Positions 44,824 to 54,760 of a stretch of 64,000 nucleotides of DNA are shown here, piece by piece. The stretch spans positions 1 to 64,000 of the forward strand of contig DASRFD010000059.1 in the NCBI GenBank assembly GCA_035651715.1. The letters run 5' to 3'. Each line of letters begins with the position of its first letter. Position 1 is the first letter of the stretch. The notes below the pieces were generated by a model. It did not search any database and was not told the DNA's origin. It saw only the letters and a program-made list of their open reading frames with translations. This DNA is from Nevskia sp035651715. GTDB taxonomy: Bacteria; Pseudomonadota; Gammaproteobacteria; Nevskiales; Nevskiaceae. Position numbers and translations under genes: made by a program.

Positions 44824-45507
44824 TCAGCCCTGATAGCGCGTCGGATCGGCCAGGCCGGCGGCGGCGAAGCCGTCGCGGCGGATGCGGCAGGAATCGCAGC
44901 GGCCGCAGGCGCGTCCCTCGGCATCGGCCTGGTAACAGGATACGGTCTCGCCGAAGTCCACGCCCAGCGCCGCGCCGCGGCGGATGATTTCGGCCTTGCT
45001 CAGCTGGATCAGCGGGGTGTGCACCCGGAAACGGGCGCCCTCCACTCCGGCCTTGGTGGCCAGGTTGGCCAGGCCCTCGAAGGCCCGCACGAACTCGGGC
45101 CGGCAGTCCGGATAGCCGCTGTAGTCCACGGCGTTGACGCCGATGAACAGGTCGGTCGCGCCGAGCACCTCGGCCCAGCCCAGCGCCAGGGACAGGAACA
45201 GCGTGTTGCGCGCCGGCACGTAGGTGACGGGGATGCCGCTGCCGGGCGTTTCCGGCACGGCAATGCTGCGGTCGGTCAGGGCCGAGCCGCCGACTGCGTC
45301 GAGATTGACCTGCATGCGCTGCAGGGCCACGGCGCCGAGGCGCTGCGCCACCCGTTCGGCCGCCTGCAGCTCGGCGGCGTGGCGCTGGCCGTAGGACACG
45401 GACAGCGCGTAGGCCTGATAGCCCTCGCTGCGGGCGATGGCCAGCACGGTGGCGGAATCGAGGCCGCCAGAGAGCAGGACGACGGCTTTTTTCGGCTTAG
45501 CGTCCAG
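44824..45507 (-). CDS. queC: 7-cyano-7-deazaguanine synthase
   Basis: ATP-dependent ligase that converts 7-carboxy-7-deazaguanine to preQ0 for queuosine synthesis. The 227-aa protein has the P-loop-like VVLLSGGLDSATVLA, SVSYGQRHAAE, PARNTLFLSLAL and the zinc-binding C-terminal CGRCDSCRIRRDGF. No ATG, GTG or TTG occurs near the conserved N-terminus; CTG at 45507, with GGGGG 7 nt before it and an overlap with the queE stop, is the best start candidate. It is paired with queE. Confidence 0.93.
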   Translation of the reverse strand: MDAKPKKAVVLLSGGLDSATVLAIARSEGYQAYALSVSYGQRHAAELQAAERVAQRLGAVALQRMQVNLDAVGGSALTDRSIAVPETPGSGIPVTYVPARNTLFLSLALGWAEVLGATDLFIGVNAVDYSGYPDCRPEFVRAFEGLANLATKAGVEGARFRVHTPLIQLSKAEIIRRGAALGVDFGETVSCYQADAEGRACGRCDSCRIRRDGFAAAGLADPTRYQG

Positions 45508-46183
45508 GCTGGTTCCCCCACAGGATCTTGTGCAGCTGCAGCTGCATGCGCACCGGCAGGCGGTCGGCGACGATCCAGTCGGCCAGCGCGGTCGGATCGA
45601 CCTGGCCATGGCTGGGCGAGAACAGCACGGTGCAGCGCGCCGGCAGGCCGTATTGGTCCAGGATGCCCCTGGCCCAGTCGTAGTCCTCGCGGCTGCACAA
45701 CACGAACTTGATCTGGTCCTGCTCCTTGAGCAACGCCAGGTTGTCCCAGCGGTTGCGCGCGGCTTCATTGGAGCCGGGGGTCTTGATGTCGACCACGCGG
45801 ATCACGCGCGGATCGACGGCGGCGATGTCGAGGGCGCCGCTGGTCTCCAGCGAGACGACGTGGCCGGCGTCGCACAGCGCGCCGAGCAGCGGCAGGCAGC
45901 CCTTCTGCGCCAGCGGCTCGCCGCCGGTGACGCAGACGTGGCGCACGCCGTGCGCGGCCACCTGGGCCAGCACCTGGTCGAGGGTCTGCCACTCGCCGCC
46001 GTAAAAGGCGTAGGCGGTGTCGCAGTACTGGCAGCGCAGCGGGCAGCCGGTCAGCCGCACGAACACCGTCGGCCAGCCGACCAGGGTGGATTCACCCTGG
46101 AGCGACAGGAAAATCTCGGTGAGCTTGAGCCGCGGAAGCTTTTCCAGGTCAGGGGCGGCGCTTGGAGGGTGGCTCAATGTCAT
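45497..46183 (-). CDS. queE: 7-carboxy-7-deazaguanine synthase
   Basis: Radical SAM enzyme that contracts 6-carboxytetrahydropterin to the 7-deazaguanine core. The 228-aa protein has the cluster motif C-x3-C-x2-C (CPLRCQYC), TEIFLSLQGES at the start, the VTGGEPLAQKG glycine-rich SAM motif, and SLETSGALDI. It ends 10 bp inside the queC gene, so the two are translated together. Confidence 0.94.
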   Translation of the reverse strand: MTLSHPPSAAPDLEKLPRLKLTEIFLSLQGESTLVGWPTVFVRLTGCPLRCQYCDTAYAFYGGEWQTLDQVLAQVAAHGVRHVCVTGGEPLAQKGCLPLLGALCDAGHVVSLETSGALDIAAVDPRVIRVVDIKTPGSNEAARNRWDNLALLKEQDQIKFVLCSREDYDWARGILDQYGLPARCTVLFSPSHGQVDPTALADWIVADRLPVRMQLQLHKILWGNQPGR

Positions 46184-46286
46184 CGCCAGTCATCCCGAAC
46201 GCCCGGCCAGTGACGGCCGGGGCAGGCTTTCAACCGGAGACCGGGATCGCGCCAGGGATGGCCTAGAGGCCCCGCCAAAAGAATTT

Positions 46287-47153
46287 CTACCTGAGCTGCG
46301 CCAGGCGGGTCTTCGCCTGCCCGGCTGCGCTGGAGCTCGGGTACTGCTTCAGCACTTTCTGGTAGGCATCGCGTGCCTGCGCGGTCTTGTTCTGCCCCTG
46401 GTAGATCACGCCGGTCTTGAGCAGCGCATCCGGCACCTTGGGGCTGGCCGGGAACTGCTGCAGCAGGGACTGGTAGGACTTGAGGGCGTTGGCGTCGTCG
46501 CCCTTGACGTGGTACGACTCGCCCATCCAGTACCAGGCGTTGTCCGCATAGTTGCCCTGCGGATACTTGCCGAGCATGGTGCGGAACCCGCTGATCGCCG
46601 CGTCGTACTTGCCGGCGCGCAGCTGGTCGAAACTCTTCAGGTAAATCGATTCCTCGTCGGCCGAGGCGCTGCCGGCGGCAGCCGTAGCAGCCGGAGCGGC
46701 TGGTGCGGGAGCCGGCGCCGCAGCGGCGGGCGGCGCCATCACCGGGGCGGCGGCGGCCGGAGCCGCACCGGCCGCGGCGCCCTGATCGGCGCCGGCGGCG
46801 GGCGGAGGCTGCGCCCCGCCCTCCAGGCGCTTGAGCCTGGCGTCGAGGTCGGCGTTCTGCTGCTGCATGGTCTGCTGCAGGGCGCCCAGGTCGTGCTGCA
46901 CCTGTTCGACCTGGCCGCGCAGGTTGCGCAACTCGTCCGCCTGGGAACCGTTCTGCTGCGACTCCAGCGCGCCGAGGCGGCGGCTGAGGTCAACCGTCTT
47001 GTTCTCCACCGCCTGCAGGCGCTGCTCCTCGGGGCTCAGCGCACGCTGGCCGTTGATCGGGGCGCCGTAGTCGGTGGCGCATGCGGAAAGAGACAGCGCC
47101 GCAAGCAGCGGCGCCGTCCCCCGGATCCACTTCGACACGCCGGACCGGATCAT
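46287..47153 (-). CDS. cpoB: Cell division coordinator CpoB (YbgF)
   Basis: Periplasmic Tol-Pal-associated protein that coordinates PBP1B activity with outer-membrane constriction. The 288-aa protein has an export signal ending in a lipobox-like SLSAC, a coiled-coil trimerisation segment (about 40-110, heptad Leu and Gln-rich), an Ala/Pro-rich linker (about 115-165) and three TPR repeats in the C-terminal part (FDQLRAGKYDAAISGFRTML and two more). It follows pal by 14 bp, as usual. Confidence 0.93.
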   Translation of the reverse strand: MIRSGVSKWIRGTAPLLAALSLSACATDYGAPINGQRALSPEEQRLQAVENKTVDLSRRLGALESQQNGSQADELRNLRGQVEQVQHDLGALQQTMQQQNADLDARLKRLEGGAQPPPAAGADQGAAAGAAPAAAAPVMAPPAAAAPAPAPAAPAATAAAGSASADEESIYLKSFDQLRAGKYDAAISGFRTMLGKYPQGNYADNAWYWMGESYHVKGDDANALKSYQSLLQQFPASPKVPDALLKTGVIYQGQNKTAQARDAYQKVLKQYPSSSAAGQAKTRLAQLR

Positions 47154-47167
47154 CGGCCTTCAGGCGC

Positions 47168-47680
47168 TTACTGCTGCACCAGATCGACGCGGCGGTTCTG
47201 CTGCCAGGAAGCCTCGTCGTGGCCGAGGGCGACCGGGCGCTCCTTGCCGTAGGAAACGGTGGTCAGCTGCGAGGCGGACACGCCCTTGGCCTCGAGAGCC
47301 TGGGCGACGGCGTTGGCGCGGCGCTCGCCGAGGCCGATGTTGTACTCGCGGGTGCCGCGCTCGTCGGTGTTGCCTTCCAGGCGGACCTTGGCGGTCGGGT
47401 TGCTGCTCAGCCACTTGGCCCAGTTGGCGATCACCGGCAGGCTGTCCGGCTTGATCTCGCTCTTGTCGAAATCGAAGTAGACGGAGTGCGCGCTCAGGTC
47501 CGGGCCGCTGTTCTGGTTGCCGGTGTACTGGTTGCCGCTGCCGGCGTTGGTGGCGATGCCGCCGCCGTTGTCGACCGGCTTGTTGGCATCCGCCTTGGTG
47601 GATTCGCCGCCGGAGCAGCCGGCCAGGGCCGCCGCGACCGCGATGGCGGCGCAGGCGAAGATGTTGTTCTTGTTCAGCAT
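47168..47680 (-). CDS. pal: Peptidoglycan-associated lipoprotein Pal
   Basis: Outer-membrane lipoprotein of the Tol-Pal constriction machinery. The 170-aa protein has a signal ending LAGC, a Gly/Asn-rich linker and an OmpA-like peptidoglycan-binding domain (about 60-170) with VYFDFDKSEI, LEGNTDERGTREYNIGLGERRA and SYGKERPVALG. A strong AAGGAG ribosome site precedes the ATG at 47680. Confidence 0.97.
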   Translation of the reverse strand: MLNKNNIFACAAIAVAAALAGCSGGESTKADANKPVDNGGGIATNAGSGNQYTGNQNSGPDLSAHSVYFDFDKSEIKPDSLPVIANWAKWLSSNPTAKVRLEGNTDERGTREYNIGLGERRANAVAQALEAKGVSASQLTTVSYGKERPVALGHDEASWQQNRRVDLVQQ

Positions 47681-47749
47681 GGAAGGACTCCTTAGGGGAA
47701 CGGGGGCACTGTTTGGTTTGATTTTACAGCTTGGACACGTACATCTTCA

Positions 47750-49057
47750 TTAATTGCTCGGCGGCCAAGGCGACCAGGCGGGCTCGCGCACGTTGGTCCC
47801 GGGCTGGCTCAAGGTCTGGTGCACGCGGCCGTCGACGGTCGCGGTCCTCAGCACTTCGCCGCCGGAACCCTGGGTGGTGTAGATCACGACCTGGCTGTTG
47901 GGAGCGAAGCGCGGATGCTCGTCCATGAAGCCGTCGCTGATGATCTTCACCGCCTTGGTCTGCCAATCCATCAGCCCAATATGGTAGCCCGAGCCATCGC
48001 TATTGACCAGCGCCAGCCACTTGCCGTCGGGGGAAAACTGGGGGTCCTCGTTGCGGGTGCCCTGGAAGGTGAGGCGGGCCTGCGGGCCGCCGCCGGAGGA
48101 CATGGTGTAGAGCTGCGGCTGGCCGCCGCGGTCGGAGGTGAACACGATGGTATTGCCGTCCGGCGACCAGGCCGCCTCGGTATCGATGCCCGGATCGGTG
48201 GTCAGGCGGGTGCGGCTGCCGCTCGCCACGTCGATGACGTAGATGTCCGGGTTGTGCTCGAACGACAGGGTCACCGCCAGCCTGCGGCCGTCCGGCGACC
48301 AGGCCGGGGCGCCGTTGATGCCGCGCTCGCCGACGAACTTCTTCAGCTCGCCGGTCTCCCAGGTCTGGATGTAGATCGCCGAGTAGCCGCGGTCGTAGCC
48401 GACGAAGGCCAGCTTCTTGCCGTCCGGCGACCAGGCCGGCGACATCAGCGGCTCGCGCGACACGGCGATGGTGCGGCGGTTCTCGCCGTCGGAATCGGCG
48501 ATGTAGAGCTGGAACTTGCGGTTGCTGGGACCGCCGGTGGTGTCGACGTAGGCGATCTGGGTGTTGAACACGCCGCGGATGCCGGTGAGCTTCTCGAAGA
48601 TCATGTCGGCCGCCTGGTGGGCGGCGGAGCGCCAGTGGTTCTTGTCCCTGCCGATGATGTCGCTGCCGTTGAGCACGCCCAGCGGGGTGTCGTGCAGCAC
48701 GTCGATCAGGGTGAAGCTGACGCTGATGCTGCCCGGCGCGGCACCCGGCACCACCTTGCCGAGCACCACGTAGTTCATGTTCTGCACCTGCCAGTTGTGC
48801 GTGTTGACCTGCGCGATGTCGGTCGGCTTCTCCAGCATGTTGGCGCGCGGCAGGGTGATGAACATGCCGCTGCGCTTGAGGTCGTCGTCGATGATCTGGG
48901 CGATGTCCACGCCGGAGGCGTCGCTCTGCACGAAGGGCACGATGGCGATCGGCTGCGCCCGGCTCTTGTCGCTGCTGACGCTGAACACGATGTCGGCGAA
49001 GGCGGCCGGGGCTGACAGCAGCCCGAGCAGGACAATTAAGGTCGTTTTAAGGTTCAT
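47750..49057 (-). CDS. tolB: Tol-Pal system protein TolB
   Basis: Periplasmic beta-propeller that binds Pal and is competed off by TolA. The 435-aa protein has a signal peptide (about 1-21), an N-terminal alpha/beta domain (IAIVPFVQSDASGVDIAQII) and repeated TolB propeller motifs of the type PAWSPDGKKLAFVGYDRG. The ATG at 49057 lies 2 bp after the tolA stop; the longer upstream frame is a shadow of tolA. Confidence 0.96.
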   Translation of the reverse strand: MNLKTTLIVLLGLLSAPAAFADIVFSVSSDKSRAQPIAIVPFVQSDASGVDIAQIIDDDLKRSGMFITLPRANMLEKPTDIAQVNTHNWQVQNMNYVVLGKVVPGAAPGSISVSFTLIDVLHDTPLGVLNGSDIIGRDKNHWRSAAHQAADMIFEKLTGIRGVFNTQIAYVDTTGGPSNRKFQLYIADSDGENRRTIAVSREPLMSPAWSPDGKKLAFVGYDRGYSAIYIQTWETGELKKFVGERGINGAPAWSPDGRRLAVTLSFEHNPDIYVIDVASGSRTRLTTDPGIDTEAAWSPDGNTIVFTSDRGGQPQLYTMSSGGGPQARLTFQGTRNEDPQFSPDGKWLALVNSDGSGYHIGLMDWQTKAVKIISDGFMDEHPRFAPNSQVVIYTTQGSGGEVLRTATVDGRVHQTLSQPGTNVREPAWSPWPPSN

Positions 49058-49059
49058 GG

Positions 49060-50010
49060 CTATTGGGTGCAGCTTTGCTGGTTGGGCGAGAAGCAGATGG
49101 TCAGGTTCGGATCGAAGGCGCTGGGGTCGCGCGGCAGCGGCAGGGGGCTGGCCTTGTAGGCGGCCTGCTTCAGCGTCTGGTCGAACAGCGGCACGCCGCT
49201 GGAGGTGGAGATGTCGGCGCTCAGCACCTGGCCAGTGGCCGAAAGCCGGATCTTCAGCCAGGCCTTGGTCTTCGGGTCGGTGCCCGGCGGCCAGGCCCAG
49301 GCCTGCTGGATCGCCGCCGACAGCTGGGTGATCCACTCGTTCTGCACCTGCGCCGTGAGCTGCGCCGACTCCACCCCAAGCTGCTGCTGCAACTCCGCCG
49401 CCCGCTTCCTGCGGTCGGCCTCGCGCTGGGCTTCCTCGGCCTTCTTCTGCCGGGCGATGGCGGCGGCCTGCGCCTGCTGTTGCTGCTGCTCGGCCTCCTT
49501 TTTCAGCTGGTCTTCCAGTTCCTTCTTGCGCTGCGCCTCGGCGGCCGCGGCCTTGCGCTTGGCCTCCTCTTCCTGCTGCTTTTTCTGCGCCGCAGCCTGC
49601 TCGGCCGCCTTTTGAGCCTCCTGCTGGCGCTTAAGTTCCTCGGCCTGCTTGCGCTCCTCTTCGGCCTTGGCCTGCGCCTCCTTCTGGCGCTGCTCCTCGG
49701 CCTTCTGTTCCTCGAGCTTCTTCTGCTCGGCCGCCGCCTGCTCCTGCTTCTGCTTGGCCTGGTCGGCGACCACGTCGGTGTTGTTGACGATCTGCTGCGG
49801 CCCCTGGTCCTGCTCCTCGGGCTTGGGCGGTGTCGGCGCAGGCGGCGTCGGCGGCTTCAGCGCCTTGAGGTCGTTCGGGCTGATCAGCACGCCCTGCACC
49901 ACCGGCGGCGTCTCGACCGGCTGCGAGCACTGCACGCCCACCAGGATGAAGAAGAACAGGACGGCATGCAGCGCGACGGCCAGTCCGAGATGGCGGGGCT
50001 GCAAGGTCAT
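49060..50010 (-). CDS. tolA: Tol-Pal system protein TolA
   Basis: Inner-membrane protein that spans the periplasm and couples proton-motive force from TolQR to the outer membrane. The 316-aa protein has one N-terminal transmembrane helix (about 8-28), a Pro-rich stretch, a long Lys/Glu/Ala/Gln coiled-coil (about 75-215) and a C-terminal domain (about 225-316) with WAWPPGTDPKTKAWLKIRL and SGVPLFDQTLKQA. Start and stop overlap or abut its neighbours (TGATG with tolR). Confidence 0.95.
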   Translation of the reverse strand: MTLQPRHLGLAVALHAVLFFFILVGVQCSQPVETPPVVQGVLISPNDLKALKPPTPPAPTPPKPEEQDQGPQQIVNNTDVVADQAKQKQEQAAAEQKKLEEQKAEEQRQKEAQAKAEEERKQAEELKRQQEAQKAAEQAAAQKKQQEEEAKRKAAAAEAQRKKELEDQLKKEAEQQQQQAQAAAIARQKKAEEAQREADRRKRAAELQQQLGVESAQLTAQVQNEWITQLSAAIQQAWAWPPGTDPKTKAWLKIRLSATGQVLSADISTSSGVPLFDQTLKQAAYKASPLPLPRDPSAFDPNLTICFSPNQQSCTQ

Positions 50011-50465
50011 CAGCGATTGTTCTTGCCCGCCGGAGCCGCGTCGGTGACGAAGCCGATCTTCTTCGCGCCGGCGCCCTGCAGCAGGGCCATGCCCTTGACC
50101 ACCTTGTCGTAGGACACGTGCGAGTCGGCGCGCACCAGGATCATGCGGTCCGGCTTCTGGTCCATCACCGCGTGCACCAGCTGGCTCAACTGGTCTTCGG
50201 AGACCGGCTTGTCGGCGCCCTGCCCGCCCACGTCGAGGTAGTAGCGGCCGCTGGCGTCGACGCTCAGCGTGACCGGCTTGTCCTCGTTCTCGAGGGGATT
50301 CGAACTGGTCTGCGGCAGCTCGACGTCGACGCCTTGCGTCAGCAGCGGCGCCGTGACCATGAAGATCACCAGCAGCACCAGCATCACGTCGATGTACGGC
50401 ACGACGTTGATCTCGGCGTTGAGCCGGCGCTTTTTCCTGCCGCCGGCCGCGTGCACGGCGGGCAT
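50010..50465 (-). CDS. tolR: Tol-Pal system protein TolR
   Basis: ExbD/TolR-family proton-channel subunit. The 151-aa protein has one N-terminal transmembrane helix with the conserved proton-conducting Asp in VVPYIDVMLVLLVIFMV and a periplasmic domain (LVRADSHVSYDKVVKGMALLQ). It overlaps tolQ upstream (TAATG) and tolA downstream (TGATG) by one base each. Confidence 0.96.
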   Translation of the reverse strand: MPAVHAAGGRKKRRLNAEINVVPYIDVMLVLLVIFMVTAPLLTQGVDVELPQTSSNPLENEDKPVTLSVDASGRYYLDVGGQGADKPVSEDQLSQLVHAVMDQKPDRMILVRADSHVSYDKVVKGMALLQGAGAKKIGFVTDAAPAGKNNR

Positions 50466-51160
50466 TACTGCGCCCTCGAACCGGTGGCGCCGCGCAGGCC
50501 GCGCTCGATGATGCCGGTCATCTCCTCGGCGAAGGTGCTGAAGCGGGTTTCTATCCGCTCCACCCGCGAGGTGAAGAAGTTGTAGGCGATCACCGCCGGG
50601 ATGGCGGCGAACAGGCCCACCGCGGTGGCGATCAGCGCCTCGGCGATGCCGGGGGCGACCGAGGCCAGGGTGGCCTGCTTGACGTTACCGATGGCGATGA
50701 AGGCGTTCATGATGCCCCACACCGTGCCGAACAGGCCGACGTAGGGGCTGGTGGAGCCGATGGTGGCAAGCATCGACAGGCCGCCTTCCAGGCGCTCGAT
50801 CTCGCGGGTCTGGGCCACGCGCATCTGGCGCTGCACCGCCGCCAGGGCGTCGTCCGGATCGATCCTCTGCCCCTGCTGGCGGGTGAACTCCTCGTAGCCG
50901 GCGCAGAACACCTGGGCCAGGCCCTCGTCGGCCTTGGCGCCGCCGCGGCGCAGGCTCTCGTAGAGGTCGCCGAGGGTGCCGCCGGACCAGAAGCGGTTCT
51001 CGAAGTTGACCGCGGCCTGGTGGGTGCGCGAGAGCAGCGAGCGTTTGGCCAGGATCACCGTCCAGGACAGCACCGATGCCGCGATCAGCAGGAACAGCAC
51101 CACCTTCACCAGGGGATGTGCCTGCAGCAGCAGCTGGAGGATCGAGATATTGCCGTTCAT
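50465..51160 (-). CDS. tolQ: Tol-Pal system protein TolQ
   Basis: ExbB/TolQ-family inner-membrane motor protein. The 231-aa protein has three transmembrane helices (about 15-38, 135-158, 170-195) with LFGTVWGIMNAF and GIAEALIATAVGLFAAIPAVIAYN, family hallmarks. The ATG at 51160 fits the conserved N-terminus NISILQLLLQAHP. A 37-bp spacer separates it from ybgC. Confidence 0.96.
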   Translation of the reverse strand: MNGNISILQLLLQAHPLVKVVLFLLIAASVLSWTVILAKRSLLSRTHQAAVNFENRFWSGGTLGDLYESLRRGGAKADEGLAQVFCAGYEEFTRQQGQRIDPDDALAAVQRQMRVAQTREIERLEGGLSMLATIGSTSPYVGLFGTVWGIMNAFIAIGNVKQATLASVAPGIAEALIATAVGLFAAIPAVIAYNFFTSRVERIETRFSTFAEEMTGIIERGLRGATGSRAQ

Positions 51161-51197
51161 TCGCCTGTCCGCCCTTCCGTAATCCCGCTGTCCATGT

Positions 51198-51626
51198 CTA
51201 TGCGATCTTCCCGATCGCCACAAAAATCCCGTCCGGCAGCGCGCAGGGCCTGAACGTGTCCATCGCCACGCAGGCCGCCCGCACCCGCGCCCGGGTCAGC
51301 ATCGTATTAACGTCGCCGGCCCGCCGCAGGGTCTGCACGAAGTTCAGGCTGGCCCGCTTGCGCCCGTCGAGCGCCACCGTGGCCTCGAGCGCGTCGTCCA
51401 GCCGCGCCGGGCGCAGGAAGTCGATCTCCATGCCGGCCACCGTGAACACCACCCCCAGCTCGTCCTTCAGGCGCTCCTGGGAGAAGCCCAGGGCGCGCAG
51501 CCACTCGGTGCGGGCGCGCTCGAGAAACCGCAGGTAGCTGGCGTGATAGACCACGCCGCTCATGTCGGTGTCCTCGTAGTACACCCGGACCGGCCAGGAG
51601 AATGGGGCTGGGATGGCGACGCTCAC
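51198..51626 (-). CDS. ybgC: Acyl-CoA thioesterase YbgC
   Basis: Hot-dog fold thioesterase of the Tol-Pal locus. The 142-aa protein has the 4HBT signature VYYEDTDMSGVVYHASYLRF with the catalytic Asp, followed by FLERARTEWLR. The start appears to be GTG at 51626 without an obvious ribosome site. Position just upstream of tolQ is standard. Confidence 0.93.
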   Translation of the reverse strand: MSVAIPAPFSWPVRVYYEDTDMSGVVYHASYLRFLERARTEWLRALGFSQERLKDELGVVFTVAGMEIDFLRPARLDDALEATVALDGRKRASLNFVQTLRRAGDVNTMLTRARVRAACVAMDTFRPCALPDGIFVAIGKIA

Positions 51627-51728
51627 GGTTTTTCAAATAGTTAACGTTATTTTACCGGACGTAACGACGCAGCAAAGACCTTGCCGGCCGATTTAGGTTC
51701 ATTCAGCCGGCATTCAGCCCGGAAACGC

Positions 51729-52769
<1,041 letters not shown>

Positions 52770-52894
52770 GTCGGCCGGATTTCGCGGAGCCGCGCAATGC
52801 CGGGCGGCATCAGGCCCGGGCCGGCCGGTTCGTGCTGGTTCGAATTCCGCGCGTTCATTTAAAAAACTCTACCAGAAACGCGCCATGGCCGGCA

Positions 52895-53479
52895 TCAGCG
52901 CAGCGCCCGCTTCAGGGCTTCCTGGATGATGGCTTCGGTACTCATGCCGTCCTTGTAGACGGCGTCGGTCAGGCGCTGCACCTCAGCCGGCTTGTAACCC
53001 AGCGAGGCCAGTGCGGAGCGCGCCTCGGCCAGTGCGCCGACCGGCGCGGCCGGAGCGCCGGGCAGCGCGACCTCCCCCACCCCGGCCTTGTCGCGCATCT
53101 CCAGCACCAGGCGCTCGGCGGTCTTCTTGCCGATGCCGGGGATCTTCACCAGGCGGCCGCTCTCGCCGGCGCGGACCACGCCCCAGTAATCCTCGACGCT
53201 GATGCCGGACAGCACCGCCAGCGCCACCTTGGGGCCGACGCCGGAAATCCTGATCAGATCGCGGAACAGGCCCTTCTCCGCCAGGGTGGCGAAGCCGAAC
53301 AGCAGCTGCGCGTCCTCGCGCACCACCAGGTGGGTGTGCAGCACCACGGCCTCGCCCACCGCCGGCAGGCGGAAGAAGGTCGACATCGGCGCTTCGACCT
53401 CGTAGCCGACGCCATGTACGTCGAGCAGCAGCAGCGGCGGCTGCTTGTTCAACAGGGTGCCGCTGAGACGGCCGATCAC
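52895..53479 (-). CDS. ruvA: Holliday junction-binding protein RuvA
   Basis: Tetrameric junction-binding protein that recruits RuvB. The 194-aa protein has the N-terminal OB fold (VIGRLSGTLLNKQPPLLLLDV), the two helix-hairpin-helix motifs (LIRISGVGPKVALAVLSG, LVKIPGIGKKTAERLVLEM) and a C-terminal three-helix domain. The start is GTG at 53479, overlapping the ruvC stop as GTGA; the longer open frame upstream is a ruvC shadow. Confidence 0.95.
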   Translation of the reverse strand: MIGRLSGTLLNKQPPLLLLDVHGVGYEVEAPMSTFFRLPAVGEAVVLHTHLVVREDAQLLFGFATLAEKGLFRDLIRISGVGPKVALAVLSGISVEDYWGVVRAGESGRLVKIPGIGKKTAERLVLEMRDKAGVGEVALPGAPAAPVGALAEARSALASLGYKPAEVQRLTDAVYKDGMSTEAIIQEALKRALR

Positions 53480-54042
53480 GATTTCACTCCTCCCCGGGTA
53501 ACAGCCGCGACCTGGGCCAGGGTCCAGCGGCCGCTCTTGCCCTTGCCGGCGGCAGCGCGCAGCGCCGCCGTGCCGCGCAGCTGGGCGTGGCATAGCGCCA
53601 CGGCGAGTGCGTCGGCGGCGTCGGCCGGCGGCGCCTCGCGCAGCTTGAGCAGCGCCTTGATCATGTGCTGCACCTGGGCCTTCTCGGCGCGCCCCTGGCC
53701 GACGACGGCGGACTTGACCTGGGCCGGGGCGTATTCGGCCAGGCTCAGGCCGGCGCCGGCCAGCGCGCAGATCGCCGCGCCGCGCGCCTGGCCCAGCACG
53801 ATGGCGCTGGAAACATTGCGGTTGACGAACACCGACTCCACCGCCGCCTCCTGCGGCGCGTACTCGCGGATCAGGGCCCCCAGCTCGTTGAGGATCTGCA
53901 GCAGCCGCTCGGTCAGGGCACCGTCGCCGCAGCGGATCTGGCCGTGCGCCAGCCAGCGCTGGCGCGGGCCCTCGATTTCGATCACCCCGTAGCCGGTGAT
54001 GCGGGAGCCAGGGTCTATGCCGAGGATGCGGATGGTGCTCAG
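53476..54042 (-). CDS. ruvC: Holliday junction resolvase RuvC
   Basis: Endonuclease that cuts Holliday junctions. The 188-aa protein has the acidic catalytic residues in ILGIDPGSRITGYGV, AAVESVFVNRN and PADAADALAVALCH. No ATG/GTG/TTG is available next to the conserved N-terminus; CTG at 54042 forms a CTGA overlap with the yebC stop and gives M-S-T-I-R-I-L-G-I-D, which parallels the ATGA/GTGA/TTGA overlaps elsewhere in the window. A C-terminal extension of about 15 residues exceeds E. coli RuvC (173). Confidence 0.92.
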   Translation of the reverse strand: MSTIRILGIDPGSRITGYGVIEIEGPRQRWLAHGQIRCGDGALTERLLQILNELGALIREYAPQEAAVESVFVNRNVSSAIVLGQARGAAICALAGAGLSLAEYAPAQVKSAVVGQGRAEKAQVQHMIKALLKLREAPPADAADALAVALCHAQLRGTAALRAAAGKGKSGRWTLAQVAAVTRGGVKS

Positions 54043-54758
54043 GCCGGCAGGTCCGCGTTGTGGTGGACGTCCTGCACGTCGTCCAGCTCCTCCAGCCAGT
54101 CGAGCAGCTCCTTCAGCGTCTCCGCCGCCTCGCCCTCCATGGCGACGCGGTTGGACGGGCGCATCACCACGTCGGCCTCGATCGCTTTCAGGCCGGCGCT
54201 TTCCAGCTTGTTCTTCACCGCCTCGAAATTCGCCGGCGTGGTCAGCACGTCGGTGAAGCCGTCCTCGGTCTGCACGTCGTCGGCGCCGGCGTCCAGCGCC
54301 AGCTCCAGAATCTTCTCCTCCAGCTCCGGCTGCGAGCGGATGTCGAAGATGATCTCGCCCGTCTCGGTGAACTGGAACGCCACCGAGCCGCTGGTGCCGA
54401 GGTTGCCGCCGTGCTTGGTGAAGGCATGGCGCACCTCGGCCACGGTGCGGGTGGGGTTGTCGGTCATGCAATCCACCAGGATGGCGACGCCGCCGGGGCC
54501 GTAGCCCTCGTAGCGGATCTCTTCCGTCGCCGCGCCACCCTCGCCGGTGCCGCGCTTGATCGCGCGCTCGATGGTGTCCTTGGTCATGTTGGCGTGCAGC
54601 GCCTTGTCGATGGCCAGGCGCAGCCGCGGATTGCTCGCCGGATCGCCGCCGCCGCTGCGCACCGCCAGCGTGATCTCGCGGATGAACTTGGTGAAGACCT
54701 TCGCCCGCTTCGCGTCCTCGGCGTTCTTGCGGCCTTCGATGCTTGGACCTCTTCCCAT
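54039..54758 (-). CDS. yebC: YebC/PmpR-family regulatory/translation protein
   Basis: Conserved TACO1/YebC protein; family members are reported as transcriptional regulators and as ribosome factors that ease stalling at proline stretches. The 239-aa protein has KVFTKFIREITLAVRSGGGDP, ALHANMTKDTIERAIKRGTG, YGPGGVAILVDCMTDN and KHGGNLGTSGSVAFQF. It precedes ruvC, the usual position, and starts 2 bp after the lpdA stop. Confidence 0.95.
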   Translation of the reverse strand: MGRGPSIEGRKNAEDAKRAKVFTKFIREITLAVRSGGGDPASNPRLRLAIDKALHANMTKDTIERAIKRGTGEGGAATEEIRYEGYGPGGVAILVDCMTDNPTRTVAEVRHAFTKHGGNLGTSGSVAFQFTETGEIIFDIRSQPELEEKILELALDAGADDVQTEDGFTDVLTTPANFEAVKNKLESAGLKAIEADVVMRPSNRVAMEGEAAETLKELLDWLEELDDVQDVHHNADLPA

Positions 54759-54760
54759 AC